64,000 nt of DNA from Trichocoleus desertorum ATA4-8-CV12 (GCA_019358975.1 JAHHIL010000006.1:124001-188000), one strand, 5' to 3'. Positions 27,736 to 37,381 are shown, counted from the first letter of the stretch. Numbers and translations: made by a program. Notes: generated from the sequence alone by a model not told the origin.

Positions 27736-30222
27736 TTAGAAGTGAGAGAAGTTTGGGTTCGTTTCATCCCTTTTAGCAGCGGGAGTATAGCGAAGTAAAA
27801 GTGAATTGGTGACGACACTGACAGAACTAAAAGCCATCATAGCGCCCGCTGCTGCTGGACTTAGAGCAAAACCTGTGGTTACGAGAAGAGCACCCGCAGC
27901 CAAGGGAATACCCAGCACATTGTAAGCAAAGGCCCAGAATAAGTTCTGACGGATTTTGTTAAAGGTAGCGCGACTCAGTCGAATTGATCGTACAACGTCC
28001 ATCAGGCGATCGCGCATCAGCACAATCTCGGCGGTTTCCACGGCGACATCGGTACCTGAATACAGGGAAATACCAATATCTGCTTGCGCTAAGGCAGGCG
28101 CATCATTGATGCCATCCCCCATCATTGCGACTCGATGCCCCTCGGTTTGTAGCTGAGCGATCGCGGCTGCTTTTCCGGCTGGACGGATCTCAGACTGCAC
28201 GTTCTCCGGAGCAATTCCAACCGCTTGAGCAACGGTGGCTGCTACTTCGGAGCGATCGCCACTTAAGAGGCAAACACGTAAGCCCATTTGCTGAAGCTGC
28301 TTGACAGTGGCACAAGCATCAGGCCGCAGGAGATCAACGGCAGCAATTAACCCAGCTAATGTACCTGCGATCGCAACATAGACAACCGTTTTGCCAGCTT
28401 TCGCTAATATTTCTGCTTGATGCTGGGCTAGGTCACTCACAGGAATGCCCTGCTGCCGCAGCCAATCAGCATTGCCGAGCACCACTGGGCGATCGCTGAC
28501 TAATGCCGAAACTCCCAGCCCCGGTTCCGTGTGGAAATCTTTGGCAGGTAGAAAATCCAAATTCTGAGCTTGGGCTTGCTGCAAGATTGCGGCGGCTAGG
28601 GGGTGACGGGCACCGTTTTCAACCGTGGCAGCGAACTGTAATAAATCCTGGGGAGAGAGTGGTTCAAGATTGGCGCTAGCAGTGACTAGAGGTAAGCAAT
28701 CGGTAACAGTGGGCTGCCCCCCAGTCAGAGTACCAGTTTTATCAAACACAATGGTGTCGAGGTGATGCACCTGCTCCAGTACATCGCCTCCTCGAATCAG
28801 CAATCCCTGCTCAGCCCCTAAGCTAGAACCCACCAAAATCGCGGTTGGAGTCGCCAAGCCTAAAGCACAGGGACAGGCAACAACCAACACGGCGATCGCT
28901 AATTTGAGGCTTAACAATAATGGCGAGGTCTGTGTCGGTAAGTCTGCTAAGTGGCTCTGCTGCATCAGGTGAGCATGAGTCGTTAGGGAAGCGATCGCTA
29001 CGGGGCGGCTCAAAACTTCGGGCCAGAGATGGGTGCCGATTCCGTACCAAAAAGCAAAGGTGACAGCCGCGATCGCCATGACCGTATAGGTGAAGTACCC
29101 AGCCACGGTGTCGGCCAAATGCTGAATCGGGGCTTTGCGAGTTTGAGCCGTTTCTACCAGAGCAATGATTTGAGCCAGCGTCGTGTCCTTGCCTGTGCGG
29201 GTGGCTTGGATGGCGATCGCTCCTGATTGGTTCAGGGTGCCTGCTGCGACCAATTCCCCAGGCTGTTTGAGCACAGGTAACGATTCACCAGTCAGCATCG
29301 ACTCATCGACTGTGGTTTGCCCAGCTACCAATTTGCCGTCTACAGGCATCTTTTCTCCCGGTAGCACTTGCAGCCACTCCCCTACTCGCACTCGCTCCGC
29401 CGGAATTTCGACACAAGTTTGTGAGGTGAGCGCAGTTTGATTGCCGGGGTCAATTGTGGGTTGGGGGATCAGTCGGGCAACCCGAGGTTGAAGCGATACC
29501 AAAGCTTCAAAAGCGGCAACGGCTCGGCCTCTAGCTCGCTGCTCTAGCGTACGGCCTAACAAAATAAACCCCACTAACATCACGGGTTCATCAAAGAAAC
29601 ACTCCCAGCCCAACCTGGGAAAAAACAGGGCAATACAACTGGCGGTGTAAGCAGTGAAGGTGCCCAAACCGACGAGTGTATTCATGTTAGGGGCGTTGCG
29701 TCGTAGCCCTCGCCAACCTTCGACTAAGATGAAACGTCCAGGCCCCAAAAGTGCCAGCGTGGCTAGACCCCAATGGAACCAAATATTGCTGAGACCCGGA
29801 AGAGTTAACCATCCCCACTGTCCGAGGTGACCTAGCCCAGACAGCAGTAGAAGTAAGCCTGCGATCGCAGTTCGGCGGGTTTGTTGTTGAATTTCAAGTT
29901 GATGGCGTTCTCTAAAGCTTGGAAAGGCAGAGTTAACTCTAGCCGTAGCATCAGTGGCTGTGGCTGCATATCTAGCTTGTGTCGGGAAGCCCGCTTCGGT
30001 CACGGCCTGAGCCAAAATAGCAGGATCAGCAATTCCTGCTGCACACTCAACTGTTGCGACCTCAGTTACTAAGTTGACTGAGGCGGAAATCACTCCCGGA
30101 TGCTGACTGAGCCGCTGTTCTACGGTTCTGACACAGCCTGCACACTTCATCCCCGCAACTTCTAAAGTCACAATTTCTGGGGAGGTTGGAGTTGCAACAA
30201 TTTGGTCTGGAGTCAGTTGCAT
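27736..30222 (-). CDS. ctaA: copper-transporting P1B-type ATPase, CtaA-like
   Basis: An 828-residue heavy-metal ATPase. One N-terminal metal-binding domain carries MKCAGC near residue 24-29, matching CtaA rather than PacS (which has a different CxxC context). Further motifs are the TGES actuator, the transmembrane ACPCALG that defines Cu-type P1B pumps, the phosphorylation site DKTGTLTGGQP, HP in GARHPLAAAI, and MMGDGINDAPAL. CtaA imports copper into cyanobacterial cells for later delivery to plastocyanin and cytochrome oxidase. It may follow the same tmk neighbourhood seen in other cyanobacteria, with the FHA genes inserted. Confidence 0.9.
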   Translation of the reverse strand: MQLTPDQIVATPTSPEIVTLEVAGMKCAGCVRTVEQRLSQHPGVISASVNLVTEVATVECAAGIADPAILAQAVTEAGFPTQARYAATATDATARVNSAFPSFRERHQLEIQQQTRRTAIAGLLLLLSGLGHLGQWGWLTLPGLSNIWFHWGLATLALLGPGRFILVEGWRGLRRNAPNMNTLVGLGTFTAYTASCIALFFPRLGWECFFDEPVMLVGFILLGRTLEQRARGRAVAAFEALVSLQPRVARLIPQPTIDPGNQTALTSQTCVEIPAERVRVGEWLQVLPGEKMPVDGKLVAGQTTVDESMLTGESLPVLKQPGELVAAGTLNQSGAIAIQATRTGKDTTLAQIIALVETAQTRKAPIQHLADTVAGYFTYTVMAIAAVTFAFWYGIGTHLWPEVLSRPVAIASLTTHAHLMQQSHLADLPTQTSPLLLSLKLAIAVLVVACPCALGLATPTAILVGSSLGAEQGLLIRGGDVLEQVHHLDTIVFDKTGTLTGGQPTVTDCLPLVTASANLEPLSPQDLLQFAATVENGARHPLAAAILQQAQAQNLDFLPAKDFHTEPGLGVSALVSDRPVVLGNADWLRQQGIPVSDLAQHQAEILAKAGKTVVYVAIAGTLAGLIAAVDLLRPDACATVKQLQQMGLRVCLLSGDRSEVAATVAQAVGIAPENVQSEIRPAGKAAAIAQLQTEGHRVAMMGDGINDAPALAQADIGISLYSGTDVAVETAEIVLMRDRLMDVVRSIRLSRATFNKIRQNLFWAFAYNVLGIPLAAGALLVTTGFALSPAAAGAMMAFSSVSVVTNSLLLRYTPAAKRDETNPNFSHF

Positions 30223-30348
30223 AAGCTTCTCGATCTACCGCCATCACGGGATACCTAAATTGGCATCTCTTCTTTGAGGGTAGGCGAAGACTCCAAAAAT
30301 TGCCGTAAAAACGCTAAGTTTTTTCCTCTCAAGCCCAAATTTGGAATC

Positions 30349-30531
30349 TCAATTGGTTTCGCGCCGGAACATAAACAGATAAATCAAAGCTCCGACTTGA
30401 ATCGGTAGCAGGGCAATAGAGCTTTTTAAGAATGGCATTACCTCTACCGTGGACATAGCACTAAAGTACCCTGCCCCAATCAGTGCCAACAAAAGAGTGA
30501 ACAATAGCCTTTTACGTTTGAGCGCTAGCAT
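30349..30531 (-). CDS. small two-helix membrane protein
   Basis: A 60-residue ORF with two hydrophobic stretches, LLFTLLLALIGAGYFSAM and SIALLPIQVGALIYLFMF, a basic start and the end RRETN. It lies in a same-strand run with the DUF2752 and TM2 genes. No family is recognised. The coding character is plausible but unproven. Confidence 0.5.
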   Translation of the reverse strand: MLALKRKRLLFTLLLALIGAGYFSAMSTVEVMPFLKSSIALLPIQVGALIYLFMFRRETN

Positions 30532-30588
30532 CGGAGCCTACCTAATAACAAAACTTCAGTTGTGCTTGACCTAAAGGGGAAATTGAGT

Positions 30589-31083
30589 TTAAGCCATGCC
30601 TGGGCTAGCGAATAGCATGTGCCCTAGAGGAGAGTGGAGAAACGCCAGACTTAATTCTCCTGATTGGGACAAGCCGTAAAGTCGCCAAATATGGTAGCTC
30701 AAAAACATTGCTAGCCCCAGATAATGCACTTGCCGCTGACTAATTAGGGCAGAATAGCCAGTCGTAATCCGTCGCCCCACTACAAGTTCAGCCAATAGAT
30801 GCACTGCCGCGATCGCCAAGCTGACAAAAAGCACAGGCCCAAACAAGTGATGAACTAAAGCCTGATTCCAGTCACCTTGAGCGATCGCCATAAACGACCG
30901 GGTCATGCCACAGGTGGGGCAAGGAATCCCTGTTAAATGCCGAATGGGACAGCCTAAAAAAGGTAAGCGGTAGCCTTGGCTATACCAGTAAGCTCCAGCA
31001 ATGGGCGCAGCACATAGGCCCAACACTCCCCAACGAATGAGCCGCCCTTGGCGAGATAAAGCATGTTTGGAGAATGCCAACAT
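30589..31083 (-). CDS. DUF2752 membrane protein
   Basis: A 164-residue membrane protein with about four hydrophobic segments and the DUF2752 signature CPIRHLTGIPCPTCGMTRSF, which contains three cysteines near residues 39-54. The function of this family is unknown. It is often next to a TM2-domain gene, as here (25 bp upstream), suggesting a joint role in the membrane. Confidence 0.88.
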   Translation of the reverse strand: MLAFSKHALSRQGRLIRWGVLGLCAAPIAGAYWYSQGYRLPFLGCPIRHLTGIPCPTCGMTRSFMAIAQGDWNQALVHHLFGPVLFVSLAIAAVHLLAELVVGRRITTGYSALISQRQVHYLGLAMFLSYHIWRLYGLSQSGELSLAFLHSPLGHMLFASPGMA

Positions 31084-31107
31084 AGTTGAAACCAGGCTTA
31101 GGTTTCT

Positions 31108-31365
31108 CTAGAACCAACCTTTTTTAGTCAATACGTAGGTGCTAACGAACTCTTCATCTGACTTGGTGAGGTAGATAATTCCTTCTACCAAACCAATCAC
31201 TCCCATAATGGCTCCGCCAATGCCGCAAGTCAGCAAAGTGCCGAGCAGCATAATAATGCCTTCGGTGTTGTAGCCCAAAATGAATTTGTGAACACCGAGG
31301 GCTCCTAGCAAAATGCCACAAATGCCAGCAGCAGTTTTTTTATCAGCTTGATTGGAGCTAGTCAT
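31108..31365 (-). CDS. TM2 domain-containing protein
   Basis: An 85-residue protein with two membrane helices forming a TM2 domain: GICGILLGALGVHKFILGY, then TEGIIMLLGTLLTCGIGG, ending MGVIGLVEGIIYL. AGGAG precedes the ATG. The TM2 family's function is not established. It is probably cotranscribed with the DUF2752 gene downstream. Confidence 0.88.
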   Translation of the reverse strand: MTSSNQADKKTAAGICGILLGALGVHKFILGYNTEGIIMLLGTLLTCGIGGAIMGVIGLVEGIIYLTKSDEEFVSTYVLTKKGWF

Positions 31366-31499
31366 TTAAGTAGGTCTCCTTGAAAAGCGGGTATGAATTG
31401 ATTCCGCAGTCAGTATGCCCAACTACACCACGCAATTAACGAGAAACGGAAACCTACTCGTCTCTGATTCAATTTTTTATCTCAACCGAATGCTTCAGC

Positions 31500-33137
31500 C
31501 TAAGTTGAGCCACTGCCCAGAATAAAGAGACTCAGCAAAGTGCCGCTATTCCAGAGGCTGTGCATCAGCATGGGAGCGAGGAGATTGCGCGATCGCGTGT
31601 AGACAAATCCCAGCACCATCCCCAAAACCATCAGCGGTAATATTTCTGACAGGCTTAGGTGAGCGAGGGCGAATAGAAAAGCACTGATTGTAATCGCTCC
31701 CCAGACAGGCACGTAGCGGGTTAGCGAGGGCAGCAGAAACCCCCGAAACATCACTTCCTCAAATAAAGGAGCTGCGATCGAGGCGGTTAGGAAAAAGATT
31801 ACCAAGGCCACATTATCTCGGCCCTCTAATACAATCGGCAAAATGGGATTGCTGCCTCCCTGCCCTTGCCAAAACTGTTGGTTGATCAACGACACCAAAA
31901 TCACTAGAGGTAGGGCCATGAAATAACCGCCTAGACCCCACCAAAACCAACTGCCTCGGCCATTGATGCGAAACCAGTCTTCATAGCCTTCATCAGGGAA
32001 GGGTAAGAATGGCTTCAAAGAGCTGTAGAGAACCAGAAGCCCGACACTTACCAGCAAGGCGTACACAGCCAGAATATAAATGGCTTGCGTCCGACTATCA
32101 AAGCTAGCGGGGTTAATCCCTAAAATCTGAAGCCCCAAGGGCAAGGCAATCTGACCGACAAAGAATTGCCCTACGAAAAACAGGACTAAAACTTGCCAAA
32201 TAGTTTCGCCACCCCAGGAAGTTGGCCAACTCAAGGCTCCATTTTGCACTAACAGGGCTTGTTTTCCTTTCAGCAGCCACTGCACGACCAAATAGATCAA
32301 AATGGCAATGCCAATCAAAAAGCCAAAGACTGGAATCCCAGCAATGAGTAACAATTTAAAGGCGGCTTGCTGAGCCAGATCTTGTTCGGCGGCCTGTAGC
32401 TCCCTGAGACTCGTTTGGCGCTGCTGCAACTCATACAACCGCGCTAGAGCCTGGTAGCGAAACCAGCCATCCAATCCTTGTTTAATTTGGAGTTCAGCAT
32501 TGGGCAAGAGCTGGGAAGGTGTACTCCACAACCCCAATAAAGCGGTTGCTGTGTTACCCAAACTACCAAATCTGCTGCTGGGCTGAGTGGTATCAATTAG
32601 CCGACTCCAAGTTGCCAGAGCCGCATCGGTTTGCCCCTGCTGGGCTTGCAAAACTCCTAACCGCAAGTCCAGATTATGGAGGCGCTTCATTTGAGCGATG
32701 GGTTCTTGGCTTTGTTCTGCTTGAGTTTTGGGAGCAGGTGTTTCTGTCACTGGAGCCACTTTGGGCTGAGTTTCTGGTTTTATAGCCCGATTGAGTTGAG
32801 GTTGCGATCGCGTTTGTAACTTGTCTAAAGCGCCTGCCACCGATTGGCGAACCTCTTGATACTGCTTCAAGGCGGCTTTGACAGGTTCATCACCAATCAA
32901 TTTATCCCGTGCCACTTTGAGATCTACCTCGCTATTGGCATCACCTTGCCACTCGGAAGCGTGCAGCAACAGATTGGTTTGATAGAGTTCTAGATCGCTC
33001 TGAACTTGAGGCTGGCTCCAGCTTTGGGCTAAAGATAAACCAATAAAAGCGATCGCAATAATCGTCAGAACCCCTAAAATCAATGACTTCAGTCTCATTC
33101 CCTTCCCCAGCAGCAAGTGCAGTGATTTCACCCCCAA
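31500..33137 (-). CDS. CPBP family intramembrane glutamic endopeptidase
   Basis: A 545-residue protein: a signal/anchor helix near residue 20-35, a soluble extracytoplasmic region with coiled-coil character (about 50-260), then about eight helices. The C-terminal part has the CPBP (Abi, CAAX-protease-like) motifs: FEEVMFRGFLLP (EExxxR), FALAHLS and HSLWNSG. These residues form the glutamate/histidine active site of intramembrane proteases. The substrate is unknown. Cyanobacteria have many such proteins; the long N-terminal soluble section is the variable part. Confidence 0.88.
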   Translation of the reverse strand: MGVKSLHLLLGKGMRLKSLILGVLTIIAIAFIGLSLAQSWSQPQVQSDLELYQTNLLLHASEWQGDANSEVDLKVARDKLIGDEPVKAALKQYQEVRQSVAGALDKLQTRSQPQLNRAIKPETQPKVAPVTETPAPKTQAEQSQEPIAQMKRLHNLDLRLGVLQAQQGQTDAALATWSRLIDTTQPSSRFGSLGNTATALLGLWSTPSQLLPNAELQIKQGLDGWFRYQALARLYELQQRQTSLRELQAAEQDLAQQAAFKLLLIAGIPVFGFLIGIAILIYLVVQWLLKGKQALLVQNGALSWPTSWGGETIWQVLVLFFVGQFFVGQIALPLGLQILGINPASFDSRTQAIYILAVYALLVSVGLLVLYSSLKPFLPFPDEGYEDWFRINGRGSWFWWGLGGYFMALPLVILVSLINQQFWQGQGGSNPILPIVLEGRDNVALVIFFLTASIAAPLFEEVMFRGFLLPSLTRYVPVWGAITISAFLFALAHLSLSEILPLMVLGMVLGFVYTRSRNLLAPMLMHSLWNSGTLLSLFILGSGST

Positions 33138-33466
33138 TTTGGAGTGATGAACCCGTTCAGCTCGATCAATGTGAGTGCAATGTTAATCAGCCTCAAAGGC
33201 ATTATCTCATTGCTAGTCCTGCTCCGTGGCCTATCAGCAGTTAGAGCCATCAGCTTTTCAGGAGAGATAGGCGATCGCGGCTACCACCGAAAGCAGAGCA
33301 GACCGTATCTTTCATGATCCAGCGCGTCTCCTCAACGGGGTAAAATTCTTCTGGTCTCTTTTCTACTGGTCTTGTTTTTCTACTGGTCTTGTTTTAAAGA
33401 GTCTGCATCGTTGGCGATCGCTCTATTTCTTACACCCTTGCCCTGATTTGATTGGAGGATAAAGCC
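33138..33466. other. 329-bp intergenic region with a 17-bp tandem repeat
   Basis: The gap between divergent genes holds the tandem repeat described separately and a HIP1 site near 33416. No other gene or hairpin was recognised. Confidence 0.45.
33346..33394 (+). repeat. 17-bp tandem repeat, about 2.9 copies
   Basis: TTCTACTGGTCTTGTTT occurs twice, exactly, at 33361-33377 and 33378-33394. A degenerate third copy, TTCTTCTGGTCTCTT, precedes them at 33346-33360. It lies 70-120 bases upstream of the phosphatase gene and could affect its promoter by copy number changes. Confidence 0.85.
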
Positions 33467-34825
33467 CTGAGTACTCGTGTCATTCTTGTGCGCCACGGCG
33501 AGAGTAGCTATAACGTTGAGCGCCGTGTTCAGGGTCACTGTGACCAATCAACCTTAACTGAAGTAGGTCGTGCTGCAGCTCAAAAGGTTGGGGCAGCTTT
33601 GAGTGGCCTCACCTTTGATGCGGTGTATAGCAGCCCACTAAAACGAGCGAAAGAAACGGCTCAGCTGGCTCTTTCCTGCTTTCCGGCGGCTACTCACTAT
33701 CCCCCCGAAATCCAGCTAACCGACAACCTCAAAGAAATCAATCTAGTGCTCTGGGAAGGCATATTGTTTGATGAGGTCGAAGCCAAATTCCCCGATGACA
33801 TCCAGTTGTGGCGAGACCAGCCCCATAAACTACGGATGGAAATCCCTGGCCCAAACGGTACGGTTGATTTCTTTCCAGTCCCAGCGCTTTACGAGCAAGC
33901 TCGACAGTTTTGGCAAGAAGTTTTACCTCGGCATGGGGATCAAACAATTCTGGTCGTCGCTCACAGCGGTATTAATCGAGCTTTGATTAGCACCGCCATT
34001 GGTCTAGATTGCGATCGCTACCAGTCTTTACAGCAATCTAACTGCGGCATCACAGTCTTAAACTTTGCAGGTGGCTTAGACGCGCCTGTGCAGGTAGAGT
34101 CTTTGAACTTGACAGCTCACTTTGGCGAACCATTGCCAAAGCGTCGCTCTGAACAAAAGGGACCTCGCCTCTTGCTAGTGCGGCACGGGGAGACGGAATG
34201 GAATCGGCAAAAGCGCTTCCAAGGTCAAATTGATGTCCCACTCAACGACAATGGGCGCGAGCAAGCTCGACAAGCGGCTGAGTTTTTGCGCTCCATTAGT
34301 ATTGATGCGGCAGTGAGTAGCTCAATGCAGCGGCCCAAAGAAACAGCAGAAATTATTCTGCAACACCACCCCACCATTGAATTAAAGCTCGACGATACCT
34401 TGCAAGAAATCAGTCATGGTTTGTGGGAAGGCAAGCTAGAGTCAGAGATTGAGGCAGAGTTTCCGGGTGAGTTGCAGCGCTGGCAAGCCACCCCAGAAGC
34501 CGTGCAAATGCCTGAGGGCGAAAACTTGCAACAGGTGTGGGATCGGGCGATCGCAGCTTGGAACGCCATTGTCGAAACAGCGGCTGCATCCCCTACCCCT
34601 CAAACTGTACTAGTGGTAGCTCATGATGCCATTAACAAGGCCATTCTGTGTCATGTGGCGGGCTTAGGGCCAGAAAACTTCTGGAACTTCAAGCAAGGGA
34701 ATGGTGCGGTGAGTGTGATTGACTACCCCAAAGGCCCAGCAGGGCAACCTGTCTTGCAAGCGATGAATATTACGTCTCACCTAGCAGGTGGAGTCTTAGA
34801 CAAAACGGCAGCAGGAGCTTTGTAA
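33467..34825 (+). CDS. histidine phosphatase protein with two phosphoglycerate-mutase-like domains
   Basis: The protein has two tandem histidine phosphatase domains (about residues 1-215 and 225-445). Each begins with the catalytic RHG motif (LVRHGESSYN and LVRHGETEWN) and has a matching second histidine (VVAHSGINRA and VVAHDAINKA). Single-domain relatives are cofactor-dependent phosphatases or mutases; double-domain forms are common in cyanobacteria, with unsettled substrates. The frame is open to a TTG at 33452, but GGAGG at 33454-33458 is 8 bases before a CTG at 33467, giving MSTRVILVRHGE, the expected family start. A CTG start is therefore proposed. Confidence 0.85.
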   Translation: MSTRVILVRHGESSYNVERRVQGHCDQSTLTEVGRAAAQKVGAALSGLTFDAVYSSPLKRAKETAQLALSCFPAATHYPPEIQLTDNLKEINLVLWEGILFDEVEAKFPDDIQLWRDQPHKLRMEIPGPNGTVDFFPVPALYEQARQFWQEVLPRHGDQTILVVAHSGINRALISTAIGLDCDRYQSLQQSNCGITVLNFAGGLDAPVQVESLNLTAHFGEPLPKRRSEQKGPRLLLVRHGETEWNRQKRFQGQIDVPLNDNGREQARQAAEFLRSISIDAAVSSSMQRPKETAEIILQHHPTIELKLDDTLQEISHGLWEGKLESEIEAEFPGELQRWQATPEAVQMPEGENLQQVWDRAIAAWNAIVETAAASPTPQTVLVVAHDAINKAILCHVAGLGPENFWNFKQGNGAVSVIDYPKGPAGQPVLQAMNITSHLAGGVLDKTAAGAL

Positions 34826-34838
34826 GTACGAAGGCACC

Positions 34839-36104
34839 ATGACTAATGAACTGCTCCAACAAGTCCGAGTCTTAGATCCTGCTACAGTGACCGATCGCGT
34901 GGCAGATGTCTTGATTGTCGATGGCAAAATTGAGGCGATCGCAGACTCTATCTCTGAGTGGCCCACCGATACTCAGATACGAGATGGTCGAGGCTTGATC
35001 TTAGGGCCAGGGTTAGTCGATTTATATAGCCACTCTGGCGAACCCGGATTTGAGGACAGGGAAAGCTTACGTTCTTTACAGCAGGCAGCGATCGCAGGTG
35101 GCTTTACGCGCCTAAATATCCTGCCTGACACGACTCCCGCCCTAGATAATCCTGCTGGACTCGCCTGGTTGGAAGACAAACGGCAATTTCAGCTTTCAGT
35201 CCAAGTTCAGGCATGGGGCGCTTTGACGCTAGCGGTGCAAGGACAACAAATGACCGAGCTAGCCGAACTAGCAGCAGCGGGCGTTGTGGGTTTTGCCGAT
35301 GGTCGAGCCTTATCTAGTTATGGGCTACTGCGGCGGTTACTGGAATATCTCAAGCCATTACAAAAACCTGTAGCACTTTGGCCTTGCGATCCCAAGCTAG
35401 CGGGTAATGGGGTGATGCGAGAGGGACCAGAGTCGATTCGCTTTGGCTTACCTGGAAGTCCTGCGATCGCCGAAACCACTGCGATCGCCGCGCTTTTAGA
35501 ACTCATTACCGCGATCGGCACCCCTGTGCATATCATGCGAGTTTCGACAGCTCGGAGCGTGGAGTTAATTCAAGCGGCTAAAGAGCGTGGCTTACCCATC
35601 ACGGCTAGCACCACCTGGATGCATTTGCTGCTCAATAGTCAGGCGATTCAAAGCTACGACCCCAACTTACGGCTGGAGCCTCCACTAGGCAATCCAGCGG
35701 ATCAAGCCGCTTTAATGGAGGGCATCAGGCAAGGCGTGTTAGATGCGATCGCCATTGACCACACTCCTTACACCTACGAAGAAAAAACAGTGGCTTTTGC
35801 CGAGGCTCCTCCAGGCGCGATCGGATTAGAACTGGCACTGCCGCTGCTATGGCAACGCTTTGTCACCAGTGGCGAATGGAGCGCTTTAGAACTGTGGCAA
35901 GCCCTCAGTAGCAATCCAGCCAAATGCTTACAGCAGCCTGTTGCAGCAGTCGGGCCTGGTCAACCTGCTGAACTGGCTCTGTTTAACCCCAACCAACCTT
36001 GGGTAGTGAGCGGACAATCTCTCAAATCCCTGTCCACTAATACACCTTGGCTCGGTCAAGAGGTGCTGGGTCAGATCGTGCAAACTTGGTGCGCTAGTGC
36101 TTAA
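34839..36104 (+). CDS. pyrC: dihydroorotase family protein, possibly inactive
   Basis: A 421-residue amidohydrolase of the dihydroorotase type, 13 bases after the phosphatase gene and probably in one operon. The amidohydrolase start GPGLVDLYSHSGEPGFEDRE is clear, but the HxH pair is YSH, the usual AHVST-type histidine is arginine (HIMRVST), the loop before LAGNGVM lacks its histidine, and only AIDHTPYTYEE keeps the aspartate site. Non-catalytic dihydroorotase paralogues that support aspartate transcarbamoylase assembly are known in Pseudomonas. Whether this one is active is uncertain. It converges with lepB, 4 bases apart. Confidence 0.78.
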   Translation: MTNELLQQVRVLDPATVTDRVADVLIVDGKIEAIADSISEWPTDTQIRDGRGLILGPGLVDLYSHSGEPGFEDRESLRSLQQAAIAGGFTRLNILPDTTPALDNPAGLAWLEDKRQFQLSVQVQAWGALTLAVQGQQMTELAELAAAGVVGFADGRALSSYGLLRRLLEYLKPLQKPVALWPCDPKLAGNGVMREGPESIRFGLPGSPAIAETTAIAALLELITAIGTPVHIMRVSTARSVELIQAAKERGLPITASTTWMHLLLNSQAIQSYDPNLRLEPPLGNPADQAALMEGIRQGVLDAIAIDHTPYTYEEKTVAFAEAPPGAIGLELALPLLWQRFVTSGEWSALELWQALSSNPAKCLQQPVAAVGPGQPAELALFNPNQPWVVSGQSLKSLSTNTPWLGQEVLGQIVQTWCASA

Positions 36105-36108
36105 CGAG

Positions 36109-36711
36109 TTATTGAGCAGGCTTGAGTTTATAAGCTGGATCTTGCCCTAGCTCTCCAACTCGGTTGGGAGGCCAGAAGCGCACCACAGCTCGACCAATAA
36201 TGCGATCGCGAGGGACAAATCCCCAATAGTGGCTGTCGTAGCTGTTATTGCGGTTATCGCCCAACACTAAATAAGAGTCAGAAGCTACCTGCACAGGCCC
36301 CCACTGGTAGCTTGGTTGCTCCTCAATGTAATCTTCTCGCAGAGGTTGATCATTAATAAAGACTCGCCCTCCCTTGACTTCCACCTTCTCACCCGGCAGA
36401 CCAATGATGCGTTTGATGAAAGCATCCTTAAAGCCTTGATCTGCTAAGGTTTGAGTCGGTGAGAACACGACAATATCACCTCGATCTAAGCTCTGGAAAT
36501 GGTAGCTGAGTTTATCTACAATGAGGCGATCGTTGATTTGTAGCGTTGGCAGCATTGACCCAGATGGGATGTAGCGTGCTTCAGCGACGAAAGTGCGAAT
36601 TCCCAAAGCTAAAATGACACTCAGCCCTATTGTCTTGAACCCCTCTAGCCAAGGATTTTCAACTTGTGGTTGGGTATTTTCTTCAGGCGCTTGATTCTGC
36701 ACACGAGTCAT
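36109..36711 (-). CDS. lepB: signal peptidase I
   Basis: Removes signal peptides from exported proteins at the membrane. The 200-residue protein has one N-terminal membrane helix ([19 protein letters not shown]), the catalytic serine in [11 protein letters not shown], the general base lysine in [13 protein letters not shown], and the box E sequence [18 protein letters not shown]. The short length fits the cyanobacterial LepB type. It is convergent with the dihydroorotase-like gene. Confidence 0.95.
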   Translation of the reverse strand: MTRVQNQAPEENTQPQVENPWLEGFKTIGLSVILALGIRTFVAEARYIPSGSMLPTLQINDRLIVDKLSYHFQSLDRGDIVVFSPTQTLADQGFKDAFIKRIIGLPGEKVEVKGGRVFINDQPLREDYIEEQPSYQWGPVQVASDSYLVLGDNRNNSYDSHYWGFVPRDRIIGRAVVRFWPPNRVGELGQDPAYKLKPAQ

Positions 36712-36922
36712 AGGTGTTTAGTTACCAAGGAAAAGAGCGGTATCAGTTCAGAGTTATAAGATTTACTCAGACTACCAGCCTATCAATTCAAACCTATAAA
36801 TGGGTTTGACACTGCGATGAAGCAGGGGGAGCTTGTAAAACTCTGACATAAAAATCGATATTTGGACACGCGATTATTTACGTTATCTTAGCCAGTTACT
36901 GATCTCACAAACGGTTAGCGTG

Positions 36923-37381
36923 ATGAATGCTGCCTCTCATTTACTCATCCGTCAGGCTCAAGTACTCAGATACGATCAACAGCTCTGGGAGCCAGGAAAT
37001 AATAGACGTTCAAGGACTCACTTTGTTGCCGGGAGTGATTCACCCGCAGGTCCACTTCCGCAAACCAGGTCTGGAACACAAGGAAGATTTATTTACCGCC
37101 AGTTGTGCCTGTGCCCAAGGAGGCGTTACTTCATTTCTTAGAAATGTGACGGCAGAAGTGCCTCCCAACACTTGCTACTAAATACAGATGCCTATGCCAA
37201 GATTGGCACGATGGCTCAGATAAATCCACCGCTGCGATCGCCCCACGATAATGAGGTGTTATGGCAAGCCCTACTCGATGGCGTGATTGACTTTATTATT
37301 GTCGGAGGCAAAGTCGTTTATGACCACGGAAAATTGAATAAGGACATCCGGGGTCAAGCGCTAACGTTCAGCCCAAACTGA
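36923..37381 (+). pseudogene. decayed dihydroorotase gene
   Basis: Pieces of one dihydroorotase appear in order across frames: [11 protein letters not shown] (frame of 36923), then after a frameshift near 37000 [20 protein letters not shown] and [18 protein letters not shown], then a large deletion leading to NVTAEVPPN, a one-base loss near 37168, NTDAYAKIGTMAQINPPLRS and NEVLWQALLDGVIDFI in the next frame, and after a second deletion IVGGKVVYDHGKLN and GQALTFSPN to the stop. The parent, by comparison with the usual cyanobacterial form, should be about 430-440 residues; here only about 150 codons remain and the DHAPH metal-ligand region is gone. It cannot make an active enzyme. Confidence 0.88.
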
